Source of the DNA: JBFELO01 sp041552055
Lineage (GTDB): Bacteria; Acidobacteriota; Thermoanaerobaculia; Thermoanaerobaculales; Sulfomarinibacteraceae
Assembly (NCBI GenBank): GCA_041552055.1
Contig: JBFELO010000027.1
Location: 1-41,460 of the forward strand
Length of the DNA: 41,460 bases
Direction of reading: 5' to 3'
A program made the translations under genes and the position numbers. Position 1 is the first letter of the stretch. The number at the start of each line of letters is the position of its first letter. Shown here piece by piece: positions 24,360 to 33,460 of the stretch. The notes under the pieces were generated by a model, which ran no database searches, had not been told where the DNA came from, and saw nothing but the letters and a program-made list of their open reading frames with translations.

Positions 24360-24821
24360 CTACACGCTTTCTCCCGCGCTCAGCGCCCGGAAATCCTCCA
24401 ACACCTCCTCCCCATGGGTCGCGGGCACGACCTTGGAGTACGCCTTCAGCACGGTGCCGTCGGCTCCGATGAGGTAGGAGACTCGCTTCGGAAACGGCAG
24501 CAGTGGAATCGCGGCGCCGACCGCCCTGGCGAGTGTGCGGTCGGTGTCCGACAGCAGCAGGAAAGGCAGGTGATGCGTCTCGGCGAAGGCGCGGTTGGTC
24601 TCGGGGCTGTCGTAGGACACCCCGTACACCGACACACCGAGCTGCCTCAGATCGCTCCAGCTGTCCCGCAGCTGGCAGGCCTCCTTGATTCACCCGGGGG
24701 TGTTGGCCTTGGGGTAGAAGTAGATCAGGTGCGGACGTCCGGGCAGATCCGAGCTGCTCACGGTGGTTCCGTCGTGGGCCGGAAGCTCGAAGTCGACGAA
24801 GGCCGTTCCCTGGCGAAGCAT
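24360..24821 (-). CDS. Bcp-type peroxiredoxin, probable selenoprotein (Sec44 encoded by TGA)
   Basis: 153 residues, starting at ATG 24821 (GGAGGGAGGA upstream) and ending at TAG 24360. The frame is interrupted once, by TGA at 24690-24692, in the context FYPKANTPG-TGA-IKEAC. Cysteine homologues read TPGCTxEAC here, so the TGA replaces exactly the peroxidatic Cys. The resolving Cys five residues later (Cys49) is kept, and the rest continues normally (GVSYDSPETNRAFAETHHLP, then a YLIGADGTV strand). A hairpin follows at the spacing of bacterial SECIS elements. The role is reduction of peroxides via a selenenic acid. A true premature stop is the alternative, but frame, motif and hairpin argue against it. 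Confidence 0.85.
24657..24675 (-). ncRNA. Candidate bacterial SECIS hairpin
   Basis: On the mRNA strand a perfect 7-bp stem CCAGCTG / CAGCTGG carries the loop CGGGA. The stem begins 14 nt after the TGA and the loop is 22-26 nt after it, within the range known for bacterial SECIS elements, with G in the first positions of the loop. The hairpin lies inside the coding sequence, as bacterial SECIS elements do. Confidence 0.75.
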
Positions 24822-24880
24822 GAGTCCTCCCTCCGAGGGCGAATCACGATGGCCGACAGCTGGCGCGTCTCGTGTGCCCA

Positions 24881-25477
24881 TCAGTCGGAGATCGCGTCAG
24901 CCCACTCCGCGCCACGGCGAATGCCGCGCTGCAGGTGGTCGTGGGCGGCGATGACCAGCGAGTGGCGGATGGTTCCGTCATCGATCAGCTCCGTGAACCT
25001 GGAGAGCGGTTCCAGGCGGAGCGAGATCTCTTCTGACGGATCCGGCCGCGGCGTGCCGTCCGGCGCACAGTCGCGCACCAGGTAGGTCCAGCAGCGGTTG
25101 GTGAGAAACGCTGGGTTGGGCTCGACCCACCCCAGCAGGTGAAGGGTACCCCCGCCGAACCCGGTCTCCTCCTCCAGCTCCCGAACCGCGGCCGACGCGG
25201 GATCTTCGCCCGGATCGACCATGCCTCCCGGAATCTCCACCGTGGCGGCGTCGACACCGTGTCGGTACTGTTCCACCAGAACCAACAGTCCGTCGCGCGT
25301 GATCGCCACGATGTTGACCCAGTCCGGTGCCTCGAGTCGCATGAAACGGTGGTCACGACCGGTGGTGGGAGAGCGACGAGTGGTTTCGAACAGGTTGAAC
25401 AGCTTGAACCGACCGAGGATCTCCTCCGTGACGGTCGGCCACCGAGCCGGCGAATGCTGACCGTGATCGTCGTCCAT
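24881..25477 (-). CDS. Nudix hydrolase, ADP-ribose pyrophosphatase-like
   Basis: 198 residues from ATG 25477; the much longer open frame overlaps HU and is not used. The Nudix box is complete: Gly85, Glu91, then REL at 99-101 with Glu103, Glu104, Gly106, the Mg-binding motif GX5EX7REUXEEXGU. Upstream, a QYRHGVDAATVEIPGG strand is typical of ADP-ribose or sugar-nucleotide pyrophosphatases. It ends 59 nt before the peroxiredoxin start and is probably co-transcribed with it. Confidence 0.88.
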   Translation of the reverse strand: MDDDHGQHSPARWPTVTEEILGRFKLFNLFETTRRSPTTGRDHRFMRLEAPDWVNIVAITRDGLLVLVEQYRHGVDAATVEIPGGMVDPGEDPASAAVRELEEETGFGGGTLHLLGWVEPNPAFLTNRCWTYLVRDCAPDGTPRPDPSEEISLRLEPLSRFTELIDDGTIRHSLVIAAHDHLQRGIRRGAEWADAISD

Positions 25478-25514
25478 ACCATATCCTACTGCGGTTGCCG
25501 AAGCGATTGTTCTC

Positions 25515-25543
25515 TTGACCGGTATCGCTGTCGGAGTTACGGT
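25515..25543 (+). promoter_or_regulatory. Promoter of the HU gene
   Basis: TTGACC (25515-25520), 17 bp, TACGGT (25538-25543). The -35 box is strong and the -10 is weak. It gives a leader of about 25 nt including the ribosome binding site AGGGAGG. Confidence 0.45.
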
Positions 25544-25573
25544 GAGAATGCTCGGTTCCGGTAGGGAGGTCGC

Positions 25574-25846
25574 ATGGCTGGCAAGGCTGAAGTTGTCGAC
25601 AGGATCGCCGACTTGACCGGTATCCCGAAGACGCGCGTGGCCCTCTGTTACGACATGGTGTTCGAGCTGTTCGGCGATGCGCTCGCAGAGGGCGACAAGG
25701 TCACGGTGCCCAACTTCGGGACCTTCCAGGTCACCGAGCGGAAGGCCCGGACGGGCCGCAACCCGCAGACCGGGGCGGTGATCCACATCGGCCCCTCCAA
25801 GGGAGTGTCGTTCAAGATCTCGAGGAATCTCAAGGACAGGCTCTAG
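25574..25846 (+). CDS. HU-family DNA-binding protein
   Basis: 90 residues from ATG 25574 with AGGGAGG upstream. An N-terminal helical dimerisation part (MAGKAEVVDRIADLTGIPKT) precedes GDKVTVPNFGTFQVTERKAR. The DNA-binding arm GRNPQTGAVIHIGPSKGVSFK is the HU signature with the intercalating Pro (RNPQTG). It is a nucleoid protein and a single-gene unit, divergent from the Nudix gene. Confidence 0.95.
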   Translation: MAGKAEVVDRIADLTGIPKTRVALCYDMVFELFGDALAEGDKVTVPNFGTFQVTERKARTGRNPQTGAVIHIGPSKGVSFKISRNLKDRL

Positions 25847-25848
25847 GC

Positions 25849-26313
25849 TCAGTCGTCCTCGGGGTTGTCCTCGTCCGCGAGGGCGCCTGCGGTGCGTGCC
25901 TCGAGCCGATGCCCGAGCATGAGCGACAGCTGCTCTTCCATCGGCATCGCCTTTCCCTGGTCTTTCTTCCACGGCCAGCGGATGACGTGGACCGCTCGCT
26001 CGTAGAGCTCGATCCCGCCATCGGAGGTCGCCGCCATCACGGCCGGGCTGAGTCCTTTCTGGAACTTGAACCGGAACGCGAGCCCGCCCGATCCGCCGGG
26101 TTGCCCCCCGCGCATCAGCGCGCCCTGCTGCTGCTGCATGTCGTACATGAGCCGTCCCATGGGGGAGTTCCATTGGGCGAGCCTGGCCTCGGTGCGCGGG
26201 TCGACCCTCGGCCGTGCCAGCTCCTCCTCGAGACGGAGGGGGAACTCGCGCTCGCCTGCAGCGGCGCCTGCGGCCGCGAGGACCGCGCAGATCATCACGG
26301 CAACGCGTTTCAC
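25849..26313 (-). CDS. Secreted protein of unknown function
   Basis: 154 residues if it starts at GTG 26313 (MKRVAVMICAVLAAAGAAAG, a signal peptide cleaved near AAAG-ERE); upstream in-frame sequence to 26625 is not supported. The mature part is basic and hydrophilic with a Gln run (DMQQQQGALMRGG), a Gly/Phe/Lys segment (FRFKFQKG) and no recognisable domain. It ends 3 bp from the HU stop, convergent with it. Only the leader and reading frame argue for it. Confidence 0.55.
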   Translation of the reverse strand: MKRVAVMICAVLAAAGAAAGEREFPLRLEEELARPRVDPRTEARLAQWNSPMGRLMYDMQQQQGALMRGGQPGGSGGLAFRFKFQKGLSPAVMAATSDGGIELYERAVHVIRWPWKKDQGKAMPMEEQLSLMLGHRLEARTAGALADEDNPEDD

Positions 26314-26467
26314 ACCCACCACACTCCAATCTACTTCGTGCAACGGGTATTGACCAGGGAGGAATTTCGGGTGCGCCCGTCGCCGGGCCCCCTGGAACGA
26401 CAACGGTCCACAGGGGACGCCGAGGGCTGGGCCACGACGACACGATCCGTGTACACTCCAGCGGACC

Positions 26468-28480
26468 ATGACACTGCGCGCGCTGCCCTGGCTGATCGGA
26501 TCGCTGCTGCTCGCCGGTGGAGCGATCGCACAGGACGACATCGTCCGGTACGAGATCACGGTGAAGCTGGATCCGGTCGGCCACCGCCTCGAGGGCACCC
26601 AGCGCGTGCGCTGGACCAACCGCACCGGAGTGCCGACGTCGGAGTTGTGGTGGCACCTCTACCTCAACGCGTTCGCCTCGACCGAGACCACGTTCATGCG
26701 CGAACGCATGGCCGGGAGATCGTGGAACCCAGTTGCCGGAGATAACGGCTGGGGTTGGGTTCGAGTGTCTCGTCTGGAGCTGACAGACGGCACCGACCTA
26801 TTGCCCCGGTTCGAGTTCGCCCGGCCGGACGACGGCAACCCGGAGGACTTCACTGTGGCCCGGGTCGAGCTGCCCCGGCCGGTCCTCCCCGGATCGTCGG
26901 TGGAGCTCGAGCTGTCGTTCGAGGCTCGGCTGCCGGAGATCGTCGACCGCACCGGACACGCCGGCGACTTTCACATGATCGGGCAGTGGTTCCCGAAGCT
27001 CGGCGTGTTTGAGGGCTCGAGCGGCTGGAACTGCCACCAGTTCCACGCCGCGAGCGAGTTCTACGCCGACTTCGGCAGCTACCGGGTCGAGGTGACGGTG
27101 CCGCGGGATTGGGTCGTCGGTGCCAGCGGGGTCGAGGTCGAACGGGAAATCCTGGAGGACGCCGAACGACTCGTGTTCGCCGCCGACAAGGTGCACGACT
27201 TCGCCTGGTGCGCCGCGCCCGATTCGCTGATGGCGGTGGTCGAGGGGGAGTTCGATCCCGGCCGCGACGTTCCACCGGTGTGGCTCGACCGTGCCCGCAG
27301 GACCCTCGGTCTGTCCGCGGCCGACCTCGAGCTGCCGCCGATGTACCTGCGGCTGCTCGTGCCGCGGACCCAGCTCGCGCTCGCCGACCGCATGTTGCGG
27401 TCGTCGCGGCTCTCGCTGGCGTGGTTCGGTCTCCTGTACGGACCCTACCCGTATCCACAGATGACCGTCGTGGCCCCGCCACCCGATGGGCTGCGCGCTG
27501 GAGGAATGGAGTACCCCACCTTGATCACGATCTCGGGGAGTCGGCTGCTGACGGTGCCGCCGTTCAGCCGGCTGCCGTGGATCGAGGTGGTCACCGTCCA
27601 CGAGGTCGGCCACCAGTACTTCTACGGCGTCGTCGGGTCCAACGAGTTCGAGGAGCCATGGCTTGACGAGGGTCTCACGAGCTTTGCCGAGAACGAGTGC
27701 ATGGCGGCGATCGCGAAAGACGGGCTGGTGCCGCTGTGGCGAGCGGCGAGCGGTTGGGCCCGGGACCGCCATCGGCTCGGACGGTACCCGCTACCGCTCA
27801 TGGTCGATCAGTGGGCGTGGCGGTTCCGAAACCTGGGCGCGTACGGGCTGGCGACGTATCACAAGACCGCTGTCGCCTTGAAGAGCCTCCAGGGTCTGGT
27901 GGGCGAGGACCGGTTCGCGAGGGCGATGCGGAGCTACGTCGAGCGCCAACGGTTTCGGCACGCAGAAGCCGGCGATCTGGTGGCCGCGTTCGAGGAGGTG
28001 ACCGGAGACAACCTGGGCTGGTTCTTCGAGCAGGCACTGCGTCGAGACGTGGACGTGGACTGGTCGGTCCTCGGCGTCCGCCACACGAGATCCGCCGGAG
28101 CCCGCGGTATGGAGTGGGTCGATGACCGGTGGCGCGACCGCGGTGCCCCAGACGAGGAGGGGAGCGAGTGGACGGTGACGGTGGAGATCGGTCGCCGCGG
28201 CGAGTTTGTCGGACCCGTCGAGGTATCGCTGAGCTTCGCGGACGGCCGCCGGGAGCGGCGTTCCTGGGACGGCCAGGGTCGCTGGACGAGATGGCAGCTC
28301 TCTTCCGAAGATCGGCTGACCCAGGTCATGGTGGATCCGGAAGGGAAATGGGCGTTGGAGACGAACCGCGACGACAACTATTGGCGCGATGAGCCGCGCC
28401 GTGAGAACGTGCGCCGAGCATTCTGGTGGCTGTCGGATACCCTGCAGATGGTCGGGCTGCTCCTCGTGCCGTGGAGCTGA
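26468..28480 (+). CDS. Secreted M1-family (gluzincin) metallopeptidase
   Basis: 670 residues from ATG 26468, preceded by a TACACT box 10 nt upstream and no clear ribosome binding site. A signal peptide (1-21, cleaved near AIAQ) is followed by a beta-sandwich region. The zinc site has HEVGH (His378, His382, catalytic Glu379) and the third ligand Glu401, 18 residues after the second His (WLDEGL), as in aminopeptidase N-like M1 enzymes. A long helical C-terminal half follows. The specificity is unknown; the GAMEN-type motif is read as GGMEY, where the Gly-Met-Glu core is kept. Confidence 0.85.
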   Translation: MTLRALPWLIGSLLLAGGAIAQDDIVRYEITVKLDPVGHRLEGTQRVRWTNRTGVPTSELWWHLYLNAFASTETTFMRERMAGRSWNPVAGDNGWGWVRVSRLELTDGTDLLPRFEFARPDDGNPEDFTVARVELPRPVLPGSSVELELSFEARLPEIVDRTGHAGDFHMIGQWFPKLGVFEGSSGWNCHQFHAASEFYADFGSYRVEVTVPRDWVVGASGVEVEREILEDAERLVFAADKVHDFAWCAAPDSLMAVVEGEFDPGRDVPPVWLDRARRTLGLSAADLELPPMYLRLLVPRTQLALADRMLRSSRLSLAWFGLLYGPYPYPQMTVVAPPPDGLRAGGMEYPTLITISGSRLLTVPPFSRLPWIEVVTVHEVGHQYFYGVVGSNEFEEPWLDEGLTSFAENECMAAIAKDGLVPLWRAASGWARDRHRLGRYPLPLMVDQWAWRFRNLGAYGLATYHKTAVALKSLQGLVGEDRFARAMRSYVERQRFRHAEAGDLVAAFEEVTGDNLGWFFEQALRRDVDVDWSVLGVRHTRSAGARGMEWVDDRWRDRGAPDEEGSEWTVTVEIGRRGEFVGPVEVSLSFADGRRERRSWDGQGRWTRWQLSSEDRLTQVMVDPEGKWALETNRDDNYWRDEPRRENVRRAFWWLSDTLQMVGLLLVPWS

Positions 28481-28482
28481 AG

Positions 28483-29379
28483 ATGAAGGGCTCGCTCCTC
28501 GCGCGCCGACCGTCACCGCGCTGGGGCGTGCGGCACGCTGCCCGGCTGTGGCGGTTGGTAGTGGCCTGCTGGGTGGTGTCGGTGCTCTCTTTCCTGCCGG
28601 CGGTGTGGGTGGTGGACGGCGCCGTCTCGCCCGCTTTGGAGAACCTCCCGGATGCGGAATTAGGAGTCCCGGACGGTGAGGTTCAGCTGATCGCCCGCGG
28701 CGCGCTGCGCGAGGTGGTGGCTCCGCTCCGTTTGGCGGTTCTCTCCGGGGTGTTCACGCTCTGGATGTGGACCGTGCTGTGGCACGCGGGCGTGGTGAAC
28801 TGGACCCTGTGGGCGGGCGGGCGACGGGTCCGGCTGGGTGAACTGCTCGGCCTTGGGGTGGTCTCGTGGTGGCGGTACGCGCTGTTGTCGTTGCTGTCCG
28901 CCGGAGCTGCGATCGGCGCCGGGGTCGCGCTGCTGCTGCCGTTTGAAATGGCGGGGGAGAAATCCTATCCGGCACTGGTGGAGCAGCATCTCGTGCCGCT
29001 GCTCGCGATGGGCGTCGCCGGCGTGGTCGTGGTCTGGGTCGTGTGGGCCACGACCGCCCGGGCGGCGTGGCTGATCGGCCTGCCGGAGCGGCGGTCGGTC
29101 GTGGTTGCGTGGCTGCTCGGACTGGCGGGGACCCTGCGCGTACCTCTGACCAGCCTGGGCACGGTCGCCCTGTGGGCGCTTCCCGCGGTGCTCATCTCAT
29201 CGGTCCCGTTGGCGGTCGGCGTGGAGTTTCCCGCCCTGCGTGAGGGGTTGGCGATTCCGCTCCTCGGTCAGCTCGCGGCCGCGGTGCGCGCCTTCTGCTG
29301 GGTCGGCCTGTTCGCTTCGTTCGCGCCGGTAACCGGCCTGGTGGGGAACGAGCCGGACCTCGAGCACGACTCGCCGTAG
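28483..29379 (+). CDS. Polytopic membrane protein of unknown function
   Basis: 298 residues from ATG 28483, 2 nt after the M1 peptidase stop, so it is very likely co-transcribed; an upstream ATG at 28426 lies inside the peptidase frame. About five or six hydrophobic helices rich in Val, Leu and Trp, with a short charged N terminus, are visible. No conserved motif is recognised. Adjacency suggests a membrane partner of the peptidase. Confidence 0.65.
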   Translation: MKGSLLARRPSPRWGVRHAARLWRLVVACWVVSVLSFLPAVWVVDGAVSPALENLPDAELGVPDGEVQLIARGALREVVAPLRLAVLSGVFTLWMWTVLWHAGVVNWTLWAGGRRVRLGELLGLGVVSWWRYALLSLLSAGAAIGAGVALLLPFEMAGEKSYPALVEQHLVPLLAMGVAGVVVVWVVWATTARAAWLIGLPERRSVVVAWLLGLAGTLRVPLTSLGTVALWALPAVLISSVPLAVGVEFPALREGLAIPLLGQLAAAVRAFCWVGLFASFAPVTGLVGNEPDLEHDSP

Positions 29380-29384
29380 ACACT

Positions 29385-29400
29385 CGGTGAGAAGTGCGGC
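29385..29400. repeat. Copy of the GGTGAGAAGTGCGG repeat
   Basis: CGGTGAGAAGTGCGGC sits between the convergent stops of the membrane protein (29379) and pckA (29406). GGTGAGAAGTGCGG also forms the arm of the inverted repeat at 38146-38327. It may mark a mobile or terminator-like element. Confidence 0.5.
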
Positions 29401-29405
29401 CTCGA

Positions 29406-31070
29406 TCAGTCCGTGACTTCGACCGACTTGAGGCGTTTCGGCCCCGCCGCCCGGACCTCCTGCGGGCAGCCCGACTCGAACAGTTTGAAGTTCTCGATGT
29501 AGCGGGCCGCCAGGGCGTCGTAGCGGCGCCAGTAGTCACCCTTGTTCCCCCACGATGTCGAGGGATCGAGCACGTCGAGCGGAACATCGGGACAGCTCAG
29601 CGGGACTTCGAAACCGAAGAGCCGATCGTGGCGGTAATCCACCGCGTCCAACCGCCCCTCGAGCGCGGCGTCGAGCAGGGCACGGGTGTGGCGGATCGAG
29701 ATTCTCTTGCCGACGTTCCAGCCGCCGCCCACCCAGCCGGTGTTGACCAGCCAGCAGCGGCTGTCGTGCCGCAGCATCTTCTGCTTCAGCATCTCCGCGT
29801 ACTGGAAGGGATGGTGAACCATGAACGGTGCGCCGAAGCAGGCCGAGAAGGCGATCTCCGGCTCGATCCCGAGGCCGATCTCGGTGCCGGCGATCTTCGA
29901 GGTGTAGCCGGAGATGAAGTGGTAGACGGCACGGTCGGGGTCGAGGCGCGCGATCGGGGGCAGCACCCCCTGTGCGTCGCAGGTGAGCAGGATGACGTTG
30001 GCTGGGTGGGACTGCACCATGCCCTCGGGCACCACGTTCGGGATGAACTCGAGCGGGTATGCGGCGCGGGTGTTCTCGGTGAATCGATCGTCGTCGAGGT
30101 CGAGCTTGCGCGAGGTGCGGTCGTGGACGACGTTTTCGAGGATGGTGCCGAAGCGGCGGGTGGTGGCGTAGATCTGCGGCTCGTGCTCGGCCGACAGCCG
30201 AATCACCTTGGCGTAGCAGCCGCCTTCGAAGTTGAACACGCCGCTGGACGACCAGCCGTGCTCGTCATCGCCGATCAGTCGCCGCCGGGGATCGGCCGAC
30301 AGCGTGGTCTTCCCGGTTCCGGATAAGCCGAAGAACAGTGCGGCATCACCGTCCGTGCCCACGTTGGCCGAGCAGTGCATCGGCAACACCTCGCGGAACG
30401 GCAGCAGGAAGTTGAGGACCGTGAAGATGCTCTTCTTGATCTCGCCACCGTACGACGAGTTGCAGATCAGGCCGAGCCGTTGGGCGAAGTTGAGGATGAT
30501 GGCGGTGTCGGTACGGGTGCCGTCCACCCTGGGGTCGGTACGGAAGCCGGGAACCGCGACGATGGTGAACTCCGGCACGTGGTTCTGGTACTCGTCCTGC
30601 GTCGCCGGGAGGATGAACATGTTGCGCGCGAACAGAGACTGCCAGGCGTGCTCGGTGATGATCCGGATCGGCATCCGATACTCGGGATCGGCGCCGACGT
30701 AGCAATCCTGGACGAAGAGCTCCTCGTCCTGGAGGAACGCCTGAACGCGGGCGAAGAGCGCGTCGAATTTGTCGGGCTGGTAGGGCCGGTTGTACTCACC
30801 CCACCAGATCCGGTCCTCGGTCGAGTACTCGCGCACGATGTACTTGTCCTGAGCCGCGCGGGCTGACCACTTGCCGGTGTTGACCACCAGCGGGCCGCCG
30901 TGGGCGATGGTGCCCTCCTTGCGGAAGGTGGCCTCCTCGTACAGCGCCGCCTCGGGGAGGTTCCAGAATACGCGGTCGAGGTGGATCAGGCCGTGGTTGG
31001 ACAGGCCGAAGCGACCCTTGAGATCGCCTGACTGTCCGGTCGCGGGCGTGTCGAACTCGAGGTATTTCAT
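29406..31070 (-). CDS. pckA: Phosphoenolpyruvate carboxykinase (ATP)
   Basis: 554 residues; ATG 31070 overlaps the aminotransferase stop by 4 nt. The nucleotide site GLSGTGKTT (248-256), the metal site GDDEHGW (267-273) and the upstream conserved NSSYGGEIKKS are those of ATP-dependent PEPCK. It interconverts oxaloacetate and PEP, for gluconeogenesis or, in anaerobes, for CO2 fixation into C4 acids. Translational coupling to an aminotransferase fits C4 dicarboxylate and aspartate metabolism. Confidence 0.97.
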   Translation of the reverse strand: MKYLEFDTPATGQSGDLKGRFGLSNHGLIHLDRVFWNLPEAALYEEATFRKEGTIAHGGPLVVNTGKWSARAAQDKYIVREYSTEDRIWWGEYNRPYQPDKFDALFARVQAFLQDEELFVQDCYVGADPEYRMPIRIITEHAWQSLFARNMFILPATQDEYQNHVPEFTIVAVPGFRTDPRVDGTRTDTAIILNFAQRLGLICNSSYGGEIKKSIFTVLNFLLPFREVLPMHCSANVGTDGDAALFFGLSGTGKTTLSADPRRRLIGDDEHGWSSSGVFNFEGGCYAKVIRLSAEHEPQIYATTRRFGTILENVVHDRTSRKLDLDDDRFTENTRAAYPLEFIPNVVPEGMVQSHPANVILLTCDAQGVLPPIARLDPDRAVYHFISGYTSKIAGTEIGLGIEPEIAFSACFGAPFMVHHPFQYAEMLKQKMLRHDSRCWLVNTGWVGGGWNVGKRISIRHTRALLDAALEGRLDAVDYRHDRLFGFEVPLSCPDVPLDVLDPSTSWGNKGDYWRRYDALAARYIENFKLFESGCPQEVRAAGPKRLKSVEVTD

Positions 31071-32284
31071 GCCCAGTCCCTAACCAGCTTGCGCTCGCCG
31101 ATGTACAGCTCGTTCGGCGAGTTCGGATCGAGTGCCCACTTCATGCGCTCGATGCCCTCGGTAATGTCCTTGATCGATCCGCAGAAGCTGATCCGGAGGT
31201 GTCCCTCCATGCCGAACTCGACGCCCGGCACCGTCACCACCTGCACCTTTTCGAGCAGAAAGTCCGACAGCTTCACCGAGTCGGTGCCGTAGTGGCTGAA
31301 GTCCGGAAACGAATAGAAGGTGCCGCCGGGCGCCTCGAGGTGAACTCCGTCGAAGGAACGGAGTTGCTCGATGAGCACATTGCGGTTGTTTTCGAGCGTC
31401 ATCCGCAGGCTGTGAACGTGCGACTGTAGTCCGTTGATGGCGCCTACCGCGGCGTGCTGGAGCAGCGCTGACGGCCCCGAGGTCTCGTGCCCCTGGACGT
31501 TGGTCATGGCCTCGATCAGTGTGCGGTTGGCGACAGCCCAGCCGATTCGGAACCCGGTCATGGCGTACTGCTTGCTGACCCCGTTGATGATGATCAGCTT
31601 GGAATTCTCTGAGCGGTCCTTGGCGTACTGCAGCGGGTTGATGGGCTCCCGACCGTCGAAGATCAACCGGTGATAGATGTCGTCCATGATCAGGTACAGG
31701 TCGCGCCGCTCGCAGAACTCGACAACGTCGGCGATGAACTCTTCGGGGTAGACGGCGCCGCTGGGATTGTTGGGGCTGTTGAGGATGACCGCTCTGGTGT
31801 AGGACCCCACGACCTGCTCGATGTCTTGGAGACGGGGAATGAACGAGCCGTCCTCGGGGCGGACCGCCACCGGTACGGCACCCACGAGCTTGACCATCTC
31901 CGGGTAACTCACCCAGTAGGGAGCCGGGAAGACGACCTCCTCCTGGGGGTTCAGGATGGTGTGCAGGGCGGTCATGATCGCCTGCTTGGCGCCGCCGGAG
32001 GCCATCACGTTCTCGGGCGCCGGCTTCCAGCCGTAGTACTCCTCGGTGTAGCGGATGATCGCCTGCTTGAGCGCCGGGATGCCGTCGGCCGGCGTGTACC
32101 GGATCTCGCCCGAGTTGAGCAGCGAGGTCGCCGCGAGGATCGCGTCGAGTGGTGCCTTGCCCTTGGGTTCGCCGCCTCCGAGGTGGATCACCGGGTCGCC
32201 CTTGGCCCTGAGGATGGCGGCGGTTTCGTTCAGCCTGAGAGTCGCGGATTCGCCGATCGTCTTGGCGATGTAGGAGAGGCTCAT
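31067..32284 (-). CDS. Class I/II PLP-dependent aminotransferase (aspartate aminotransferase-like)
   Basis: 405 residues from ATG 32284 (AAGGGGG upstream). PLP-binding residues are all present: GGAKQAI near 98, NPSG (173-176), the Schiff-base lysine SKQYAMTGFRIGW (Lys238) and its Arg246. It probably interconverts oxaloacetate or 2-oxoglutarate and their amino acids. Substrate choice cannot be read, though pairing with pckA favours aspartate. Confidence 0.92.
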   Translation of the reverse strand: MSLSYIAKTIGESATLRLNETAAILRAKGDPVIHLGGGEPKGKAPLDAILAATSLLNSGEIRYTPADGIPALKQAIIRYTEEYYGWKPAPENVMASGGAKQAIMTALHTILNPQEEVVFPAPYWVSYPEMVKLVGAVPVAVRPEDGSFIPRLQDIEQVVGSYTRAVILNSPNNPSGAVYPEEFIADVVEFCERRDLYLIMDDIYHRLIFDGREPINPLQYAKDRSENSKLIIINGVSKQYAMTGFRIGWAVANRTLIEAMTNVQGHETSGPSALLQHAAVGAINGLQSHVHSLRMTLENNRNVLIEQLRSFDGVHLEAPGGTFYSFPDFSHYGTDSVKLSDFLLEKVQVVTVPGVEFGMEGHLRISFCGSIKDITEGIERMKWALDPNSPNELYIGERKLVRDWA

Positions 32285-32670
32285 GATGTTGGCAGCCCCC
32301 TTCGTGCCCCCGCCCTCAGCCGTAGACGGTGGGGGGCATGATTATCGCAGACATGTGTGAAATACGCACTTGCGTCCCAGGGACGGAGCGCCGATCGCTC
32401 CCGATGACAACAGCCGCGGGACCAAGAAGTAGGCGCGCAGTCCGTGCGCGCCAGAGGCTCGCCGATCACGAAGGCGGTCGACGAGGTCGAAGCGGCGGTG
32501 GGCACCGGGAGCGACAGAGCGCGCATGTAGGAGCTCATCAGGAATGCGCGTGTCGGTGCCAGTCACCCCCGAGCTCGGAGGTGATCGGCCAGGCTTCCGC
32601 GTTTGACGGGGTGCCTGGAACCGGATTGGTGTCCAGACCAGCGTGGGCGATCGATAGGTGTACCCTCGTC
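32285..32670. other. Intergenic region without a supported gene
   Basis: About 385 bp between the divergent aminotransferase and RNA methyltransferase genes. Open frames here lack ribosome binding sites and family resemblance, and no strong hairpin or repeat was seen. It should hold both promoters; a weak TACCCT (32661-32666) lies 7 nt before ATG 32674. Confidence 0.4.
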
Positions 32671-32673
32671 GTG

Positions 32674-33423
32674 ATGGAAAGACTCGGCAAACACAACCAG
32701 CGGCTGAAGGAGCTGCGGCGAAGGGCTCGGGAGCGGCGCGACGGCGAGGTCGTGGTCGACGGTCGGCGGCTGATCGCCGACCTCGTTCGATGGGACGTGC
32801 CGATTCGGGAGCTGTACGTCGCGGCGGGGATCGACCTCGATCGCCCGGTGCGCGCGGTGTCCGAAAGGGTCTGGGAGGTGGAGGCCTCGGTGCTCACCGA
32901 GGTCGCGCCGACCAGGCACCCGCAGGGGGTGCTCGCCGTGGTAGACGAGCCTTCCTGGCCCCCATGGTCGGCCAGGTCGGGGGTGGCACTCTGGCTCGAG
33001 GGAGTGCAGGACCCCGGGAACCTCGGAGCAATCGTGCGCGCCGCGGCCGGGCTCGGGGCGCGGGCCGTGCTGCTCTCCCCGGGTTGTGCCGATCCGTTCG
33101 GACCGCTGGCGGTGCGCGGCTCGGCCGGCGCGGTGTTCCGTATACCGGTAGCGCGTGAGGTCCCCGGGTTACGGGCGATCGAGCGGGTCCGGGCACACAG
33201 CGGCGAGGCGTGGGCGACGGCAGCGGAGGGTGCGGCGGTGACCGGCTGGCGGCCGGCCGACCCGACGCTGCTGCTGCTCGGCGCGGAGGGTCGGGGACTG
33301 TCCGCCGAGGTTGCCGCGCTCGCGGACGGCACAGTGGCCATTCCCCTCGATCGCGACCTCGACTCGCTCAACGTGGCTGTCGCCGCGGGGATCCTGCTCG
33401 AACAATTGCGATCCACGCCGTGA
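32674..33423 (+). CDS. TrmH/SpoU-family RNA 2'-O-methyltransferase
   Basis: 249 residues from ATG 32674 (GTG 32671 is an alternative). A short substrate-binding N-terminal part is followed by the three SpoU motifs: NLGAIVRAA, LLGAEGRGLS and IPLDRDLDSLNVAVAAGILL. It methylates ribose 2'-OH of rRNA or tRNA using SAM through a trefoil-knot fold. The sites are not predictable from this sequence. No ribosome binding site is visible. It converges with the selenium operon. Confidence 0.9.
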   Translation: MERLGKHNQRLKELRRRARERRDGEVVVDGRRLIADLVRWDVPIRELYVAAGIDLDRPVRAVSERVWEVEASVLTEVAPTRHPQGVLAVVDEPSWPPWSARSGVALWLEGVQDPGNLGAIVRAAAGLGARAVLLSPGCADPFGPLAVRGSAGAVFRIPVAREVPGLRAIERVRAHSGEAWATAAEGAAVTGWRPADPTLLLLGAEGRGLSAEVAALADGTVAIPLDRDLDSLNVAVAAGILLEQLRSTP

Positions 33424-33460
33424 GGTTGGTTGGCAACGTGACTGCGCTCTCTCTGGGAGG

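Noticed and set aside
24278..24472. Short plus-strand frame rich in Lys, Met and Thr near the peroxiredoxin end
   Set aside because: It is a translation of the purine-rich repeat tract and runs on into the antisense of the peroxiredoxin.
24690..24881. Two separate short minus-strand genes in the peroxiredoxin region
   Set aside because: They are the two halves of one peroxiredoxin frame separated only by the in-frame TGA, so they were merged.
32612..32630. TGGAACCGGATTGG as a third sigma-54 promoter
   Set aside because: At the required 10-bp gap the -12 element reads GG rather than GC, and no half-site palindrome lies upstream.
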